Assembly (NCBI GenBank): GCA_002863145.1
Contig: PKDW01000006.1
Coordinates: 1-47,513, forward strand
Origin: Flavobacteriales bacterium
GTDB lineage: Bacteria; Bacteroidota; Bacteroidia; Flavobacteriales_D; Sanyastnellaceae
Reading direction: 5' to 3'
DNA: 47,513 nt
Shown: positions 8,398 to 20,546 of the stretch, one piece after another
How positions within the stretch are numbered: position 1 is the first letter of the stretch
How the letters are laid out: each line of letters opens with the position of its first letter
Program-made: the position numbers and the translations under genes
Notes under the pieces: model-generated
What the model was told of the DNA's origin: nothing
Database searches by the model: none
Seen by the model: the letters and a program-made list of their open reading frames with translations, nothing else

Positions 8398-11300
8398 ATG
8401 CGCCGTGTTGGCGTGGCGCTCGCATGGCTGTGCATGTGCATGACCGGAGGGGCGGCTTGGGGACAATTCACCGACGGCATCAACGTCGAGTTTGGCAAAA
8501 ACCGGGTTCAATACCGCACCTTCGAGTGGCAGTATTTCGAACAAGGTCTGTTCGAGGTGTATCACTACCGAGAGGTGGACCAAATCGCCGGGCAAGTCGC
8601 ACGCATTTTGGAGGAGGAAGCCAAGGATTTGGGAGCGGTGTTTGGGCGGACGTTGGAAGGGCCGGTTCAGGTGTTGGTCTTCAAATCGCAAGAGGAATTC
8701 CGCCAGAGCAATGTAGGCATCATGACGTCCCAGGATTCGGAAACCAACATCGGTGGAACGGCACGACTCGTGGGAAGCAAGATGTTTCTATACGGCACAG
8801 GCGACCGGCTCAGGTTGGAACGCGACGTCCGAGAAGGTCTCGCCCGCATTCTGTTCAACCAGACGATGTACGACAGCCAGTGGACGGAGAGTTTGCGAAG
8901 TGGCAACCTGGTTCAAGTGCCGGAGTGGATGTCGGAGGGTGCCGCCCGCTACGCCGCGCGAGGCCTCGATGCCGAGAGCGAAAACCGCATCCTCGACGCC
9001 TGCCAAACAGGGGCGTTCCAGCGGTTGGACCAAAGTTCGGGGTTGGAAGCGGCAGTGCTTGGACAGGCGGTTTGGTCCTATGTGGCAGAAATCTACGGCA
9101 TGCCCACGATCGCCAACGTCCTGTACATGACCCGGATCACCCGAAGTGTGGAGAGTGGGTTCCGCCTGGCCACCGGGTTTTATCTGGACGATTTGGCTGC
9201 GGAAGTGCGGGGCTATCACTTGCGGCACGCCCCGCGAGGGCACGCAGCGTCCCTGCCTCCGCTGGAAAGCCCCAAGGCCAGGCGAATGGCTGAACGCTCT
9301 GCGGGCGACGCCATTCCCATGCGCCTGCGACGTCGATTCGAATACACCCAGTTCGTGCCTTCGCCAGACGGCAAACACGTGGCCTTCACCACCAACGAGC
9401 GCGGACAATTGCGGGTGGGCACCCTCGAACTGGAAAGCGGCAAACACACCTGGCATGCCACCCTCGGTCACCGCCTGGCGCGACTCGAGAACGATCTGCA
9501 TCCACGCGTGGCGTGGCACCCCGAGGGACGCACCTTGGCCTTCGCCACCGAATTGCAGGGTGCTCCACACCTCGGTTTGGTGAGCATGCGAACAGGCGAG
9601 GTGCAACTCCGAGAACTGTTCAAAATCGACCAGGTTCTGGACATGAGTTACTCGCCCAACGGAGCGTTCCTGCTCATGTCTGCCCTTGAAGACGGGCAAT
9701 CCGACTTGTACCGGTACGACGTGGTGGCCAACAACCAACGGCCCCTGTGGCGGGATCGATTCGACGACTTGCATCCGGCGTTTTGGGGCGAGGGCGCAGA
9801 CTTCATTTTTGCCTCCAACCGGCCCGACGACACCCTGCGCAACGACCGGCTGGACCACCCCTTCCCCGCCAACCTCGATTTGTACGTCGGCAACTTGAAC
9901 GATGACCCGATCACCCTGGAGCGCTGGACCCACACCCCCGAGGTGGACGAGCGTCATCCTCAGCCCCTGTCGCAAGAAGAATTCACCTACCTCCGAAATG
10001 AAGAGGGCTTGAACACCCGACTGGGGTTGGGCTGGCGCGACAGCAGCATTGTGGCCATCGACACGGTGGTGCGCTACCGGACCTTCACCCAGCTCCGCGA
10101 CGCCTTGGTCCTTCCGGTGCCTGCAACAAATGCGACCGTCCACGGTGACACCCTGTGGGTGGCCACAGAGCGGGCAGGCCAAACCAACGTGCTGCCTCTC
10201 CCAATGCCGGAGGTGTCTCAAATTCACTTGCAACCCTCCGTGGTCCCAAAAGCTGCGACCGAGACCCTTCCCTACCCCATCGAATTGCCCGATTGGTCTC
10301 GGTCCTGGAACGACCGGCAGATCGACTACCGGAACTACGTGTTCGAACGCGAAAAGAACACCGTTGCTCCGGACACGGTTGCGGGTGCGGATCTTGAAGA
10401 ACAGGTGAAAGAGTGGGGGCGTCTTACCCCTAGGAATTACCGTTTGAACTACGCGTTGGACAAACTCCAAACGCAACTGAACAACACCTTTGGCACGTCC
10501 TTCTATCAGCCGTACAACGGCCAGGTGAATGCACAGCCGGGATTGGGAAATGCCACAGAAATCCGAATCAGCGACGTGATGGACGACCGCCACATTGTCG
10601 GCGGCTACACCATTCCTGTGAACCTGTCGAACACCTTCTTTGGGCTGGCGTTCTTGAATTTGGAGGGACAGGTGGACAAAGAAATCTCGTTCCAACGCCA
10701 ATCAAGCGCGCGCCTGGATGCCGGCACCGGCCAACTCGTGGAAACGGCCACGCATCTGTTGCGACGGGAGTGGCGTTGGGCTTTTGATGAGGTTCGCAGC
10801 CTGCGATGGGGACTGGCCGCCCGCTTCAACCGGGATGTCATTCAGGGGACGGATTTGTTCTCCTTGACCGCCGACAACAACACCGGTGAGCAACTCGGCC
10901 TTCAGGTCGCCTGGGTGCACGACGACACCCGAAGTCCACGGCTCAACATCCACCATGGATTCCGTGCCCGTGTGTGGGCCGAGTATTTTGTCGATGGCGT
11001 GGGCACGGCCTCTACGAATGCCAACGGGCTGACCACCCCGGAACAGGGATGGTCGTTTGGCACGGTCGGCTTCGACGCCCGCAGGTACATTCCCTTGGTC
11101 GGGCCCAGCATCCTCGCGTTGCGCATGGCCGGAGACTGGTCCATTGGCCAAAAGAAGTTGCTCCACATGCTGGGCGGCACGGACAACAGCTTGTCCATCG
11201 CGGGCAATGCCAACACGCCTGTGGACCCTGACATTCCCTACACCTACCAGGCGCGCATCACCCCGTTGCGGGGATTCCAAAACAACGTGCGCAACGGCGC

Positions 11301-11649
11301 CAACGTCGCCGTGGCCAACGCCGAAATCCGCTTTCCCTTCTTCTTCAACAGTGCGGGCAAGTCGGACTTCTTGAAACACCTGCAAGCGGTGGCCTTTGCT
11401 GATGTCGGTGCCGCTTGGACAGGGCTGCACCCCTACACCGACGACAACACATTCAACGTCGTCACCGTGGAAGCCAACCCCATCACGGTCACCGTGAACA
11501 ACAACCGCGAACCGATTTTGTATGACCTTGGATTTGGCCTGAGGTCCCGTTTCTTGGGCTATTGGCTCGCGGCCGATTGGGCCTACGGCGTGGACGATGG
11601 CATCACCTTGCCCCGCCGTTTTACCTTGTCCCTGAACTTCGATTTCTGA
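8398..11649 (+). CDS. Large exported protein: protease-like domain, TolB-like propeller, outer-membrane barrel
   Basis: A 1083-residue protein with a signal peptide ending near AAWG|Q (residues 1-22). Residues 24-290 resemble the non-catalytic frame of a gluzincin-type peptidase (VPEWMSEGAARYAARG, then a helical repeat), but no HExxH is present. Residues 310-600 carry propeller repeats of the TolB/WD40 type, such as FVPSPDGKHVAFTTNERG, WHPEGRTLAFATEL and SYSPNGAFLLMSAL. From about 670 the sequence turns into alternating amphipathic strands ending RFTLSLNFDF, as in a BamA/Omp85-like barrel. It is probably in the outer membrane with the propeller in the periplasm. The ATG at 8398 was chosen because it begins the signal peptide. 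Function unknown. Confidence 0.82.
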   Translation: MRRVGVALAWLCMCMTGGAAWGQFTDGINVEFGKNRVQYRTFEWQYFEQGLFEVYHYREVDQIAGQVARILEEEAKDLGAVFGRTLEGPVQVLVFKSQEEFRQSNVGIMTSQDSETNIGGTARLVGSKMFLYGTGDRLRLERDVREGLARILFNQTMYDSQWTESLRSGNLVQVPEWMSEGAARYAARGLDAESENRILDACQTGAFQRLDQSSGLEAAVLGQAVWSYVAEIYGMPTIANVLYMTRITRSVESGFRLATGFYLDDLAAEVRGYHLRHAPRGHAASLPPLESPKARRMAERSAGDAIPMRLRRRFEYTQFVPSPDGKHVAFTTNERGQLRVGTLELESGKHTWHATLGHRLARLENDLHPRVAWHPEGRTLAFATELQGAPHLGLVSMRTGEVQLRELFKIDQVLDMSYSPNGAFLLMSALEDGQSDLYRYDVVANNQRPLWRDRFDDLHPAFWGEGADFIFASNRPDDTLRNDRLDHPFPANLDLYVGNLNDDPITLERWTHTPEVDERHPQPLSQEEFTYLRNEEGLNTRLGLGWRDSSIVAIDTVVRYRTFTQLRDALVLPVPATNATVHGDTLWVATERAGQTNVLPLPMPEVSQIHLQPSVVPKAATETLPYPIELPDWSRSWNDRQIDYRNYVFEREKNTVAPDTVAGADLEEQVKEWGRLTPRNYRLNYALDKLQTQLNNTFGTSFYQPYNGQVNAQPGLGNATEIRISDVMDDRHIVGGYTIPVNLSNTFFGLAFLNLEGQVDKEISFQRQSSARLDAGTGQLVETATHLLRREWRWAFDEVRSLRWGLAARFNRDVIQGTDLFSLTADNNTGEQLGLQVAWVHDDTRSPRLNIHHGFRARVWAEYFVDGVGTASTNANGLTTPEQGWSFGTVGFDARRYIPLVGPSILALRMAGDWSIGQKKLLHMLGGTDNSLSIAGNANTPVDPDIPYTYQARITPLRGFQNNVRNGANVAVANAEIRFPFFFNSAGKSDFLKHLQAVAFADVGAAWTGLHPYTDDNTFNVVTVEANPITVTVNNNREPILYDLGFGLRSRFLGYWLAADWAYGVDDGITLPRRFTLSLNFDF

Positions 11650-11652
11650 TCC

Positions 11653-12057
11653 ATGCCACTCGACCCCCTCACCCTGATCTCCCTCTTGGCCATCGGCCTG
11701 TTTGCCGGCATTGCATCGGGCTTGGTCGGTGTGGGAGGCGGCCTCATTCTCGTGCCTGCCATGATGGCGTTTCTCGGGTTGGGTCAACACGCCGCGCAGG
11801 GCACGAGCCTGGCCATGATGCTTCCCCCTGTGGGCATCCTCGCCGTGATGCAGTACCACCGTGCCGGCGAGGTGCATTGGTCCTTTGCGGCAGTCCTTTG
11901 CGTGACGTTTGTCGCAGGCGCGTGGGCCGGGTCCAAATGGAGTCTGAAACTCTCCGAAGCGTGGGTCAAGCTCGCGTTTGGCGCTGTCATGCTGTACGCC
12001 TCCTGCCGGATGCTCTGCACCGCCTGGTCCCAACTCAAACCCACCCTGTTTCCATGA
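11653..12057 (+). CDS. Half-size TauE/SafE-family membrane protein
   Basis: A 134-residue protein with about four transmembrane segments. It carries the TauE/SafE signature GVGGGLILVPAMM near residues 26-38, repeated in family members as the core of each half. Full-length members (about 250 residues) have two such halves and export sulfite, sulfonates or similar anions. This one has only the first half and would need to dimerise. It starts 3 bp after the large outer-membrane gene, and its stop overlaps the start of the M20 gene (ATGA), which indicates one operon. The transported compound is unknown. Confidence 0.78.
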   Translation: MPLDPLTLISLLAIGLFAGIASGLVGVGGGLILVPAMMAFLGLGQHAAQGTSLAMMLPPVGILAVMQYHRAGEVHWSFAAVLCVTFVAGAWAGSKWSLKLSEAWVKLAFGAVMLYASCRMLCTAWSQLKPTLFP

Positions 12058-13250
12058 CCCTTCAATCGCGCATCCAATCGTTGTCGGAGACGTTTCATCC
12101 GGAATGGGTTGCCCTCCGCCGCCACCTTCATGCCCATCCTGAACTTTCGTTCCAAGAGCATGAAACCATGGCCTTTGTCTCCAAGCAACTTACCGCGTGG
12201 GGTGTGGAACACCAAACCCACGTGACAGACACCGGCATTGTGGCCCACGTGAAAGGAACGGATCCCGAGTCGCGTCTGGTCGCGCTTCGGGCCGACATGG
12301 ATGCCTTGCCCATTCAGGAGGCCAATGATGTGCCGTATGCGTCCACGCGACCAGGGGTCATGCACGCATGCGGACACGACGTGCACACCACGTCCCTTCT
12401 TGGCGCGATTCAATTGCTCCAAGCGACGCGCGAAGCATGGAAGGGCACGGTACGCTGCATCTTCCAGCCTGGAGAAGAGCGCATTCCCGGAGGCGCCAAG
12501 GGCATGGTAGCGGCAGGCGTGCTGGCCAGTCCCGCGCCGGCCCACATTTTGGGCCAACACGTGTACCCGCAATTGCCCGCCGGACACGTCGGCGTTCGCG
12601 AAGGGGCCTACATGGCCGCAGCGGATGAAATTCACTTGACCGTTCGCGGCCAAGGGGGGCACGCCGCCCTGCCCCATTTGTGCAAGGACGCGGTCCTCGC
12701 CTCCTCCGCAATCATCGTGGCTGCCCAACAGGCCATTTCCAGAATGTGCCCTCCGGGTGTGGCATCGGTGCTCTCGTTTGGCCGCGTGGAAGCCTTGGGC
12801 GCCACGAACGTGCTCCCGCACAGCGTCGACATCCAAGGCACCTTCCGCTCCATGGATGAAACATGGCGAAAACGCGCACATGACCTCATCACCACCTTGG
12901 TCCACAGCACCGCGCAAGCGCACGGATGTGTGGCCGATTTGGACATCCGTCACGGCTATCCGCACGTGCACAACGATGTGCATTTGGCCGCGGAATTCAA
13001 ACAAGCCGCCATCGCATACCTCGGGGCCGACCGCGTCCACGACCTCGGCATTCGGATGACCGCCGAAGACTTCAGCTACTTCGCCAACGAAGTTCCAGGA
13101 TGCTTCTATCGTTTGGGGACAGCCTCCCCAGAAGAAGGGAACGACCTCGGCACCCAAGGGCTTCACACCCCCACCTTCGATGTGGACGAGAACGCTTTGA
13201 AGATCGGGGCGGGACTCATGGCCTATGCAGCCGCCACCGTGGAGCGGTAG
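12054..13250 (+). CDS. M20-family amidohydrolase (N-acyl-amino-acid / hippurate hydrolase type)
   Basis: A 398-residue metallopeptidase-fold amidohydrolase. Family members remove acyl groups from N-acyl amino acids. The di-metal site is visible: MHACGHDVH (Cys106, His108), FQPGEER (Glu141/Glu142), GQHVYP (His169) and a late LHTPTFDVDE. The lid domain lies between, with GQGGHAALPH near residues 205-214. The ATG at 12054 overlaps the TauE/SafE stop codon by 4 nt; the longer frame upstream lies inside the previous gene and is discarded. No signal peptide, so cytoplasmic. A weak hairpin follows before the convergent recQ. Confidence 0.9.
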   Translation: MTLQSRIQSLSETFHPEWVALRRHLHAHPELSFQEHETMAFVSKQLTAWGVEHQTHVTDTGIVAHVKGTDPESRLVALRADMDALPIQEANDVPYASTRPGVMHACGHDVHTTSLLGAIQLLQATREAWKGTVRCIFQPGEERIPGGAKGMVAAGVLASPAPAHILGQHVYPQLPAGHVGVREGAYMAAADEIHLTVRGQGGHAALPHLCKDAVLASSAIIVAAQQAISRMCPPGVASVLSFGRVEALGATNVLPHSVDIQGTFRSMDETWRKRAHDLITTLVHSTAQAHGCVADLDIRHGYPHVHNDVHLAAEFKQAAIAYLGADRVHDLGIRMTAEDFSYFANEVPGCFYRLGTASPEEGNDLGTQGLHTPTFDVDENALKIGAGLMAYAAATVER

Positions 13251-13262
13251 AGTAGCTCCATG

Positions 13263-13288
13263 AAAACCTCAATAATAACGGGGGTTTT
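13263..13288. terminator. Possible bidirectional terminator between the M20 gene and recQ
   Basis: The stem AAAACCTC/GGGGTTTT (one G-T pair) has a 10-nt A-rich loop. Neither strand has a long T run, so the call is weak, but the site lies in the only 43-bp gap between two convergent genes. Confidence 0.45.
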
Positions 13289-13293
13289 CGGGG

Positions 13294-15492
<2,199 letters not shown>

Positions 15493-15502
15493 TGGAAGGC
15501 AG

Positions 15503-15510
15503 TAACTTTG
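15503..15510 (+). promoter_or_regulatory. -7 box of the kdsD-tatC-DUF5686-lptB operon
   Basis: TAACTTTG matches TAnnTTTG exactly. It sits 28 nt before the GTG at 15539 and 1 nt before the alternative TTG at 15512, so the GTG is favoured. Confidence 0.6.
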
Positions 15511-15538
15511 CTTGATTAAATATACGCAAAACCGTCAC

Positions 15539-16540
15539 GTGAACACCCCTTCTTCCTCCAGAAAATCCCGAGCCAACGCATCCTCTTCCTTGGAGGTGGG
15601 TCGAAGGGCCCTCACTCTGGCGTCACAAGCGCTCCAAGGGGCTGCTTCCACGCTGGGTGATTCTTTCGAAGAAGCCCTTGGCGCCCTTGCCGGCGCAAAA
15701 GGGAATGTGGTCGTGACAGGGGTGGGCAAGAGTGCGCACATTGCGGCCAAGATCGCTGCGACCCTCAACTCCACCGGCACCCGGTCGCTGTTCCTGCATG
15801 CGGGAGAGGCCTTGCATGGCGATGTCGGCGCAGTCAACGCCGAGGACGTCATTCTGTGCTTGTCGAAAAGCGGCGGAAGCGAAGAGGTGATCCAATTGCT
15901 TCCCACATTGACCAACCGGGGTTGCCGCATCGTGGCGATGACCGCGCGTCCGGACTCGTCCCTCGGGAAGGCTGCCGACGTGGTGCTGGATGTGACGGTG
16001 GAAGAAGAGGCGTGTCCGTTTGATTTGGCGCCCACCACCAGCACCTCCCTGCAACTTGCCCTCGGGGACGCCTTGGCGATGGCCCTGATGGCGCGCAACG
16101 GTTTTCAACCTGACGATTTTGCCAAAAACCACCCCGCCGGAACCCTCGGCAAGGCCCTGACTTGGACACTGGCACAATTGGTGGATTCGGACCGAATGCC
16201 TGCGGTGCGTGAAGACGACGACGTGCCCACCTTGCTGAAAGTGATGTCAGAAGGCCGTTACGGAGCCACCTTGGTGTGGCACGCCGGAACGGACCACCAA
16301 CTTGCCGGCATCGTCACCGATGGCGACTTGCGTCGGGCCATGGTGAAAGGCAGCTTGGAAGGGAAGTGTGCAGGAGAGTTGGCCTGCCCTTCTCCCAAAG
16401 TGCTGCCTTCGACCACCCTTGCCACGGAAGCCGCCCAATGGATGCAGGCCCAAGGCATCAGCCAAGTGATTGTCATGGATGGGGAAACTTACCTCGGCAT
16501 GGTACACATTCACGATTGCCTGCGCGAAGGGTTGATTTAA
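15539..16540 (+). CDS. kdsD: Arabinose-5-phosphate isomerase
   Basis: A 333-residue enzyme that converts ribulose 5-phosphate to arabinose 5-phosphate, the first step to KDO for lipopolysaccharide. The N-terminal SIS domain has VVTGVGKSAHIAAKIAATLNS with the sugar-binding Ser/Lys, GDVGAVNAEDVILCLSKSGGSEE, and the family signature FAKNHPAGTLGK. Two CBS domains follow (about 205-333: MSEGRYGATLVW...GIVTDGDLRR, and QGISQVIVMDGETYLGMVHIHDCL). A GTG start at 15539 is chosen over a TTG at 15512, which is too close to the -7 box. Its TAA stop forms the first three bases of the tatC promoter box. Confidence 0.92.
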   Translation: MNTPSSSRKSRANASSSLEVGRRALTLASQALQGAASTLGDSFEEALGALAGAKGNVVVTGVGKSAHIAAKIAATLNSTGTRSLFLHAGEALHGDVGAVNAEDVILCLSKSGGSEEVIQLLPTLTNRGCRIVAMTARPDSSLGKAADVVLDVTVEEEACPFDLAPTTSTSLQLALGDALAMALMARNGFQPDDFAKNHPAGTLGKALTWTLAQLVDSDRMPAVREDDDVPTLLKVMSEGRYGATLVWHAGTDHQLAGIVTDGDLRRAMVKGSLEGKCAGELACPSPKVLPSTTLATEAAQWMQAQGISQVIVMDGETYLGMVHIHDCLREGLI

Positions 16541-16545
16541 CTTCG
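16516..16545 (+). promoter_or_regulatory. Putative internal promoter of tatC, embedded in the kdsD stop codon
   Basis: TTG (16516-16518), a 19-bp spacer and TAACTTCG (16538-16545) fit the Bacteroidota -33/-7 arrangement. The kdsD TAA is the start of the box. Only 4 nt separate the box from the tatC ATG. Confidence 0.55.
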
Positions 16546-16549
16546 CACC

Positions 16550-17362
16550 ATGGCGATGGACCAGGCCCACGACGATGCCCAAATGGGGTTTCTCGACCAC
16601 CTCGAAGAGCTTCGACGTCGGTTGTTCGTCTCGGTCGTGGCCATTCTTGTGGCGGCCATCGTCCTCTTTGTCAAAAAAGACTGGGTGTTTGATGCGATCC
16701 TGTTTGGGCCGCGTGACACCGATTTCATCAGCTACCGCGCGTGGTGCGCCCTGTCGCATGCCATCGGCTCGGGAGACGCGCTCTGCGTGGAGAAGATCTC
16801 CTATGAATTGATCAACACGACCATGCTCGGCAACTTCTCGGCGCACATCATTGTGAGCGTGGTGGGTGGGCTGATTTTGGCCTTTCCAGTGCTGATTCAT
16901 CAGGGATGGGCCTTTGTGCGTCCCGCCCTCAAATCGGGGGAACGCACCGCGGCGCGCGGCGCGGGCTTGGCCTCCTCCGTGCTGTTTGCGATGGGCGTGG
17001 CTTTTGGGTACTACCTCATCGCCCCGTTGAGCCTGCAGTTCTTGGGGAACTACGAACTCGGGGATGTGGCCTCGCGCATCGCCGTCATGAGCTACGTGAA
17101 GACGGTGGCGAGCATCACCCTGGCCGCGGGTCTGGTGTTTCAACTTCCCGTCTTGGTGTTCTTCCTAAGCAAGGCGGGCTTGGTCACGGCGCCCATGCTC
17201 AAATCCTACCGTCGACACGCGTTGGTGGGCATTCTCGCGCTGTCTGCGGTCATCACCCCTCCCGATGTGACCAGCCAAATCCTGGTCTCCATGCCGGTGC
17301 TGCTGTTGTACGAAATGGGCATTTGGATTGCCCGCCGTCAAGACAAACGACGGGCCCGCTGA
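16550..17362 (+). CDS. tatC: Twin-arginine translocase subunit TatC
   Basis: A 270-residue integral membrane protein, the signal-peptide receptor of the Tat pathway that exports folded proteins. The conserved N-terminal motif MGFLDHLEELRRRL is present (residues 12-25), followed by about six transmembrane segments, a periplasmic loop with LINTTMLGNFSAHI, and the late LSAVITPPDVTSQ motif. Length is normal. TatA/B are not in the window. It is placed between kdsD and a DUF5686 gene, a gene order common in Bacteroidota, and its stop overlaps the next start (TGATG). Confidence 0.94.
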   Translation: MAMDQAHDDAQMGFLDHLEELRRRLFVSVVAILVAAIVLFVKKDWVFDAILFGPRDTDFISYRAWCALSHAIGSGDALCVEKISYELINTTMLGNFSAHIIVSVVGGLILAFPVLIHQGWAFVRPALKSGERTAARGAGLASSVLFAMGVAFGYYLIAPLSLQFLGNYELGDVASRIAVMSYVKTVASITLAAGLVFQLPVLVFFLSKAGLVTAPMLKSYRRHALVGILALSAVITPPDVTSQILVSMPVLLLYEMGIWIARRQDKRRAR

Positions 17363-19794
17363 TGCTTCGCATCCTCACGCTCTTTGCCTGGGCCCTCGCC
17401 TTGACAGGACACGCCCAAACTGCCGTGTCCGGCCGCGTGTTTGACGGCGCCACCGGGATGCCCCTTCCCTTTGTGAATGTCAGCTTCGCAGGGACGAGCA
17501 TCGGCACCATGACCGATGCAAAAGGCATGTATGCCCTCGAAGCAGGAGACCGGCGCGTCACACGGGCGCACTACTCGTGTTTGGGCTACCAAAGCCAAAC
17601 CATCTCCCTGCAACGCGACGTGCCGCAGGTCATCAACGTGGCGCTCGAGACCCGCAGCGTGGACCTCGAGGCCGCGGTGGTCCGGCCGGACAAAAAGGCC
17701 GTCAACCCCGCCAAGCCCTTGATGCAGCGGGTCACCGAAGCCAAGGACACCAACGACCCTTCGCGCATTCCAGCCTTGAACCACGATTTCTATGAGGTGC
17801 AGGAAGTTGCCTTCAATGACTACCCCGAAAAGCTTCCGGAGCGGCGATTTTGGGGGCCATTTTCCTGGGTTTGGGACCACCGTGATTCCTCGGAAAGCCG
17901 GGTGGCACTCCCGCTGTTTGTGACCGAAGTCGCCGGCACGATGCGCACTGAAAAGCGACGCCGTGAGAAGCGCGTCGAGGCCGCGCGCGCCACTTGGATG
18001 CAAAACGGAGAAAACACTTCGAGTGTGCAATCCGAATTCCTCAAGATCAACCTGTACGAGAACCAAATGTTGCTGCTGGACAAGGCCTTCACGAGTCCCT
18101 TGCACGACCGTGGCAACGTCCACTACCGATACTACATCCTCGACACCCTCGACCACGGCAACCGCCCGTGCTTCCAACTCGCGTTTGTACCCCGCCGCCG
18201 CGGCGAGCTCACCTTCGAGGGGGAGATGTGGATTGACACGTTGACGCTTGGCCTTCGCCATGTGGAGGCCAAAATCAGCGAAGGCGCCAACGTCAACTTC
18301 GTGCGCAACTACGCCTGGAGTCAGACCTACGACCGTCACGACGAACGCTGGGTGCTGGCGAGAGAAGAAAACCTGGCCGACGTCAGCCTGCGCGAAGGGG
18401 GCATGGGCATCTACAGCCACCAAACCATCGTCAACACCAACTTCACCGTGGCGGAAGCTTGGCCCGATTCGGTGTGGACGAGCCCCCGCGACATGAGCTT
18501 CGCCAAGGGCTCGAACGATGTGCTTGAAGAGGAATGGCGTGATTTGCGGCCCGACCCATTGACAGAGCGTGCGACCACGACCTACTGGATGGTGGACACC
18601 ATTCAAAACATGCCCCAGTACAAGTTTCTCGAAGGCTTTGCGATGCTGGCCGGAACGGGCTACGTCATCCAAGGCCCCATCGAAATCGGCCCCTACTTCG
18701 ATGCCTTCAGCCGGAACGCCATTGAGGGGAACCGATTCAGTTTGGGCATTCAAACGAGCAATGACTTCTCGCGCAAGGTGTGGCTGAGGTCCTTCGCGGC
18801 GTATGGCACCGTGGACCAACGTTGGAAATACGGCGCGTCCGCCGAATGGATTCTTCGCAAGTCCCCCCGCACCGAGTTGTTTTTTGAACACTCCCGAGAC
18901 ATTGACCAACTCGGCATGATGGGCTTCTTTGACCAAGGGAATGGTCTCAACAGCGCCCTGTCGCTCGACACCTTGGACCGCTTGAGTGAGGTCGCCCGCA
19001 CAGAGGTGAGCTTCCTGCACGAGTTTGGGTCCGGCTGGGGGCAATCGATGGAATTCCGTCACCGCAGCGTGGCGCCTCGCGGCGAGGTGTTGTTTGTGCG
19101 AGAGAGTGATCCCACGGGCACCTCCCCCCTCGTCACTGCAGAGTTGACCCTCCATACGCGTTATGCCCGAAATGAAAAATTCGTCTCCGGCGCCTTCGAA
19201 AGGGTCAGCTTGGGGTCCAATTGGCCCATCCTGACGGGCACGATCACCTTGGGCATCCCTGGCATCGTGGGCAGCGAATTCAATTACCAACGCTGGAGTC
19301 TCGATGCGGAAGGAACGCGGCGCCTCGGCCCGTTGGGCCGCATCGAATGGTGGGTGCAAAGCGGGATGTACACCGGACGGGCGCCTGTGGTGCTGACCGA
19401 ATTGCAGCCTGCCAACGAAACGCTGCTGAGCATCAACGAAGCCTTCAACCTGCTTCGCTTCATGGAATTTGCCAGCGACCGATGGACCCGAGGGTGTGCA
19501 GAGTGGCATGGCGAGGGACTGGTGTTGGGACGTCTTCCGGGCATCAAGCGCCTTCGCCTTCGCGAAGTCGTGGGCATCAAAGGCGTGCGCAGTGCTTGGG
19601 ATCCCCGACATGAAACCATCACGGAAATGCCCTCCACCACTTCGGGCCTTGACGGCTGGTACGCCGAGGCGGTGTTTGGGTTGGAGAACATCCTGAATGT
19701 GCTCAGGGTGGATGTCCATCGTCGCGTCACGCCCTCGACAGAAGGCATGCGCGAGGCATGGGGATTGCGTGTGGGTTTGAGATTGGAACTTTGA
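17362..19794 (+). CDS. Carboxypeptidase-like regulatory domain plus DUF5686 outer-membrane protein
   Basis: An 810-residue exported protein with a signal peptide (residues 1-18, cleavage near GHA). Residues 20-100 form a CarboxypepD_reg-like domain ([19 protein letters not shown], then [16 protein letters not shown]), the plug-like repeat frequent in Bacteroidota outer-membrane proteins. The rest fits DUF5686: a middle part with [19 protein letters not shown] and a C-terminal run of amphipathic strands ending [10 protein letters not shown], probably a beta barrel. Function is unknown in the family. Start overlaps the tatC stop by one base and lptB follows 14 bp later, which suggests a role in envelope assembly. 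Confidence 0.82.
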   Translation: MLRILTLFAWALALTGHAQTAVSGRVFDGATGMPLPFVNVSFAGTSIGTMTDAKGMYALEAGDRRVTRAHYSCLGYQSQTISLQRDVPQVINVALETRSVDLEAAVVRPDKKAVNPAKPLMQRVTEAKDTNDPSRIPALNHDFYEVQEVAFNDYPEKLPERRFWGPFSWVWDHRDSSESRVALPLFVTEVAGTMRTEKRRREKRVEAARATWMQNGENTSSVQSEFLKINLYENQMLLLDKAFTSPLHDRGNVHYRYYILDTLDHGNRPCFQLAFVPRRRGELTFEGEMWIDTLTLGLRHVEAKISEGANVNFVRNYAWSQTYDRHDERWVLAREENLADVSLREGGMGIYSHQTIVNTNFTVAEAWPDSVWTSPRDMSFAKGSNDVLEEEWRDLRPDPLTERATTTYWMVDTIQNMPQYKFLEGFAMLAGTGYVIQGPIEIGPYFDAFSRNAIEGNRFSLGIQTSNDFSRKVWLRSFAAYGTVDQRWKYGASAEWILRKSPRTELFFEHSRDIDQLGMMGFFDQGNGLNSALSLDTLDRLSEVARTEVSFLHEFGSGWGQSMEFRHRSVAPRGEVLFVRESDPTGTSPLVTAELTLHTRYARNEKFVSGAFERVSLGSNWPILTGTITLGIPGIVGSEFNYQRWSLDAEGTRRLGPLGRIEWWVQSGMYTGRAPVVLTELQPANETLLSINEAFNLLRFMEFASDRWTRGCAEWHGEGLVLGRLPGIKRLRLREVVGIKGVRSAWDPRHETITEMPSTTSGLDGWYAEAVFGLENILNVLRVDVHRRVTPSTEGMREAWGLRVGLRLEL

Positions 19795-19808
19795 ACGACC
19801 TTTGTGGC

Positions 19809-20546
19809 ATGGATCTCGTGGCCTCCAACCTCGTCAAAGCCTACGGCAAGCGCACGGTCGTGGACCATGTGTCCTTCCGCGTGGCCCCCGGCGAAGTGGT
19901 GGGCCTGCTCGGTCCCAATGGGGCGGGCAAAACGACCAGCTTTTATGCGGTGGTCGGCCTGGTCGAACCCGACGGGGGGCAAGTGCATTTGGGACCGGAG
20001 GAGGTGACCAAAGACCCCATGTACGTGCGTGCCCAAAAAGGGATTGGCTACCTGCCCCAAGAGCCGAGCGTGTTTCGCAAGTTGAGTGTGGAAGACAACA
20101 TTGCCGCCATTTTGGAATTGCAGGACATGTCCAAATCGGAAGCCGCGGCGCGCCTCGAACAACTGCTCGACGAATTCAGCCTCCAAACCGTCCGCAAAAG
20201 CCCCGGAGACGTGTTGTCAGGCGGCGAACGCCGGCGGACTGAAATTGCCCGCGCCCTCGCTTCGAACCCCTCGTTCATCCTGCTTGACGAACCCTTTGCC
20301 GGAGTCGACCCCATTGCCGTGGAGGACATCCAGCACATCGTCGATCAACTGCGTCACAAAGGCATCGGGGTGCTCATCACTGACCACAACGTGCAAGAGA
20401 CTTTGCACATCACCGACCGGGCGTACCTCCTGTTCGAAGGCAAGATTTTGAAAGAAGGCACGGCCGAGGAGTTGGCCAACGACGAGACCGTCAGAAGGGT
20501 GTATCTCGGCCAAAACTTCACGCTCCGCCAACGCCCCTCGCGTTGA
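19809..20546 (+). CDS. lptB: Lipopolysaccharide export ABC transporter ATP-binding protein
   Basis: A 245-residue ATPase that powers LPS extraction from the inner membrane with LptFG and LptC. Walker A is [11 protein letters not shown], the Q loop includes [13 protein letters not shown], the signature is [15 protein letters not shown], Walker B is [16 protein letters not shown] and the switch His is in [10 protein letters not shown], all close to the LptB pattern. The ATG at 19809 gives the standard N-terminus. GACCTTTG (19797-19804), 4 nt before the start, resembles the -7 boxes seen elsewhere but lacks the leading T. The 3' end overlaps convergent ribE by 29 bp. kdsD upstream supports the LPS role. 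Confidence 0.93.
   Translation: MDLVASNLVKAYGKRTVVDHVSFRVAPGEVVGLLGPNGAGKTTSFYAVVGLVEPDGGQVHLGPEEVTKDPMYVRAQKGIGYLPQEPSVFRKLSVEDNIAAILELQDMSKSEAAARLEQLLDEFSLQTVRKSPGDVLSGGERRRTEIARALASNPSFILLDEPFAGVDPIAVEDIQHIVDQLRHKGIGVLITDHNVQETLHITDRAYLLFEGKILKEGTAEELANDETVRRVYLGQNFTLRQRPSR

Noticed and set aside
17338-19719. 793-codon open frame antisense to the DUF5686 gene
   Set aside because: Same compositional shadow; no start signal, no domain. Similar shadows occur against the large outer-membrane gene (8788-10701), recQ (13462-15204) and kmo (35885-37441).
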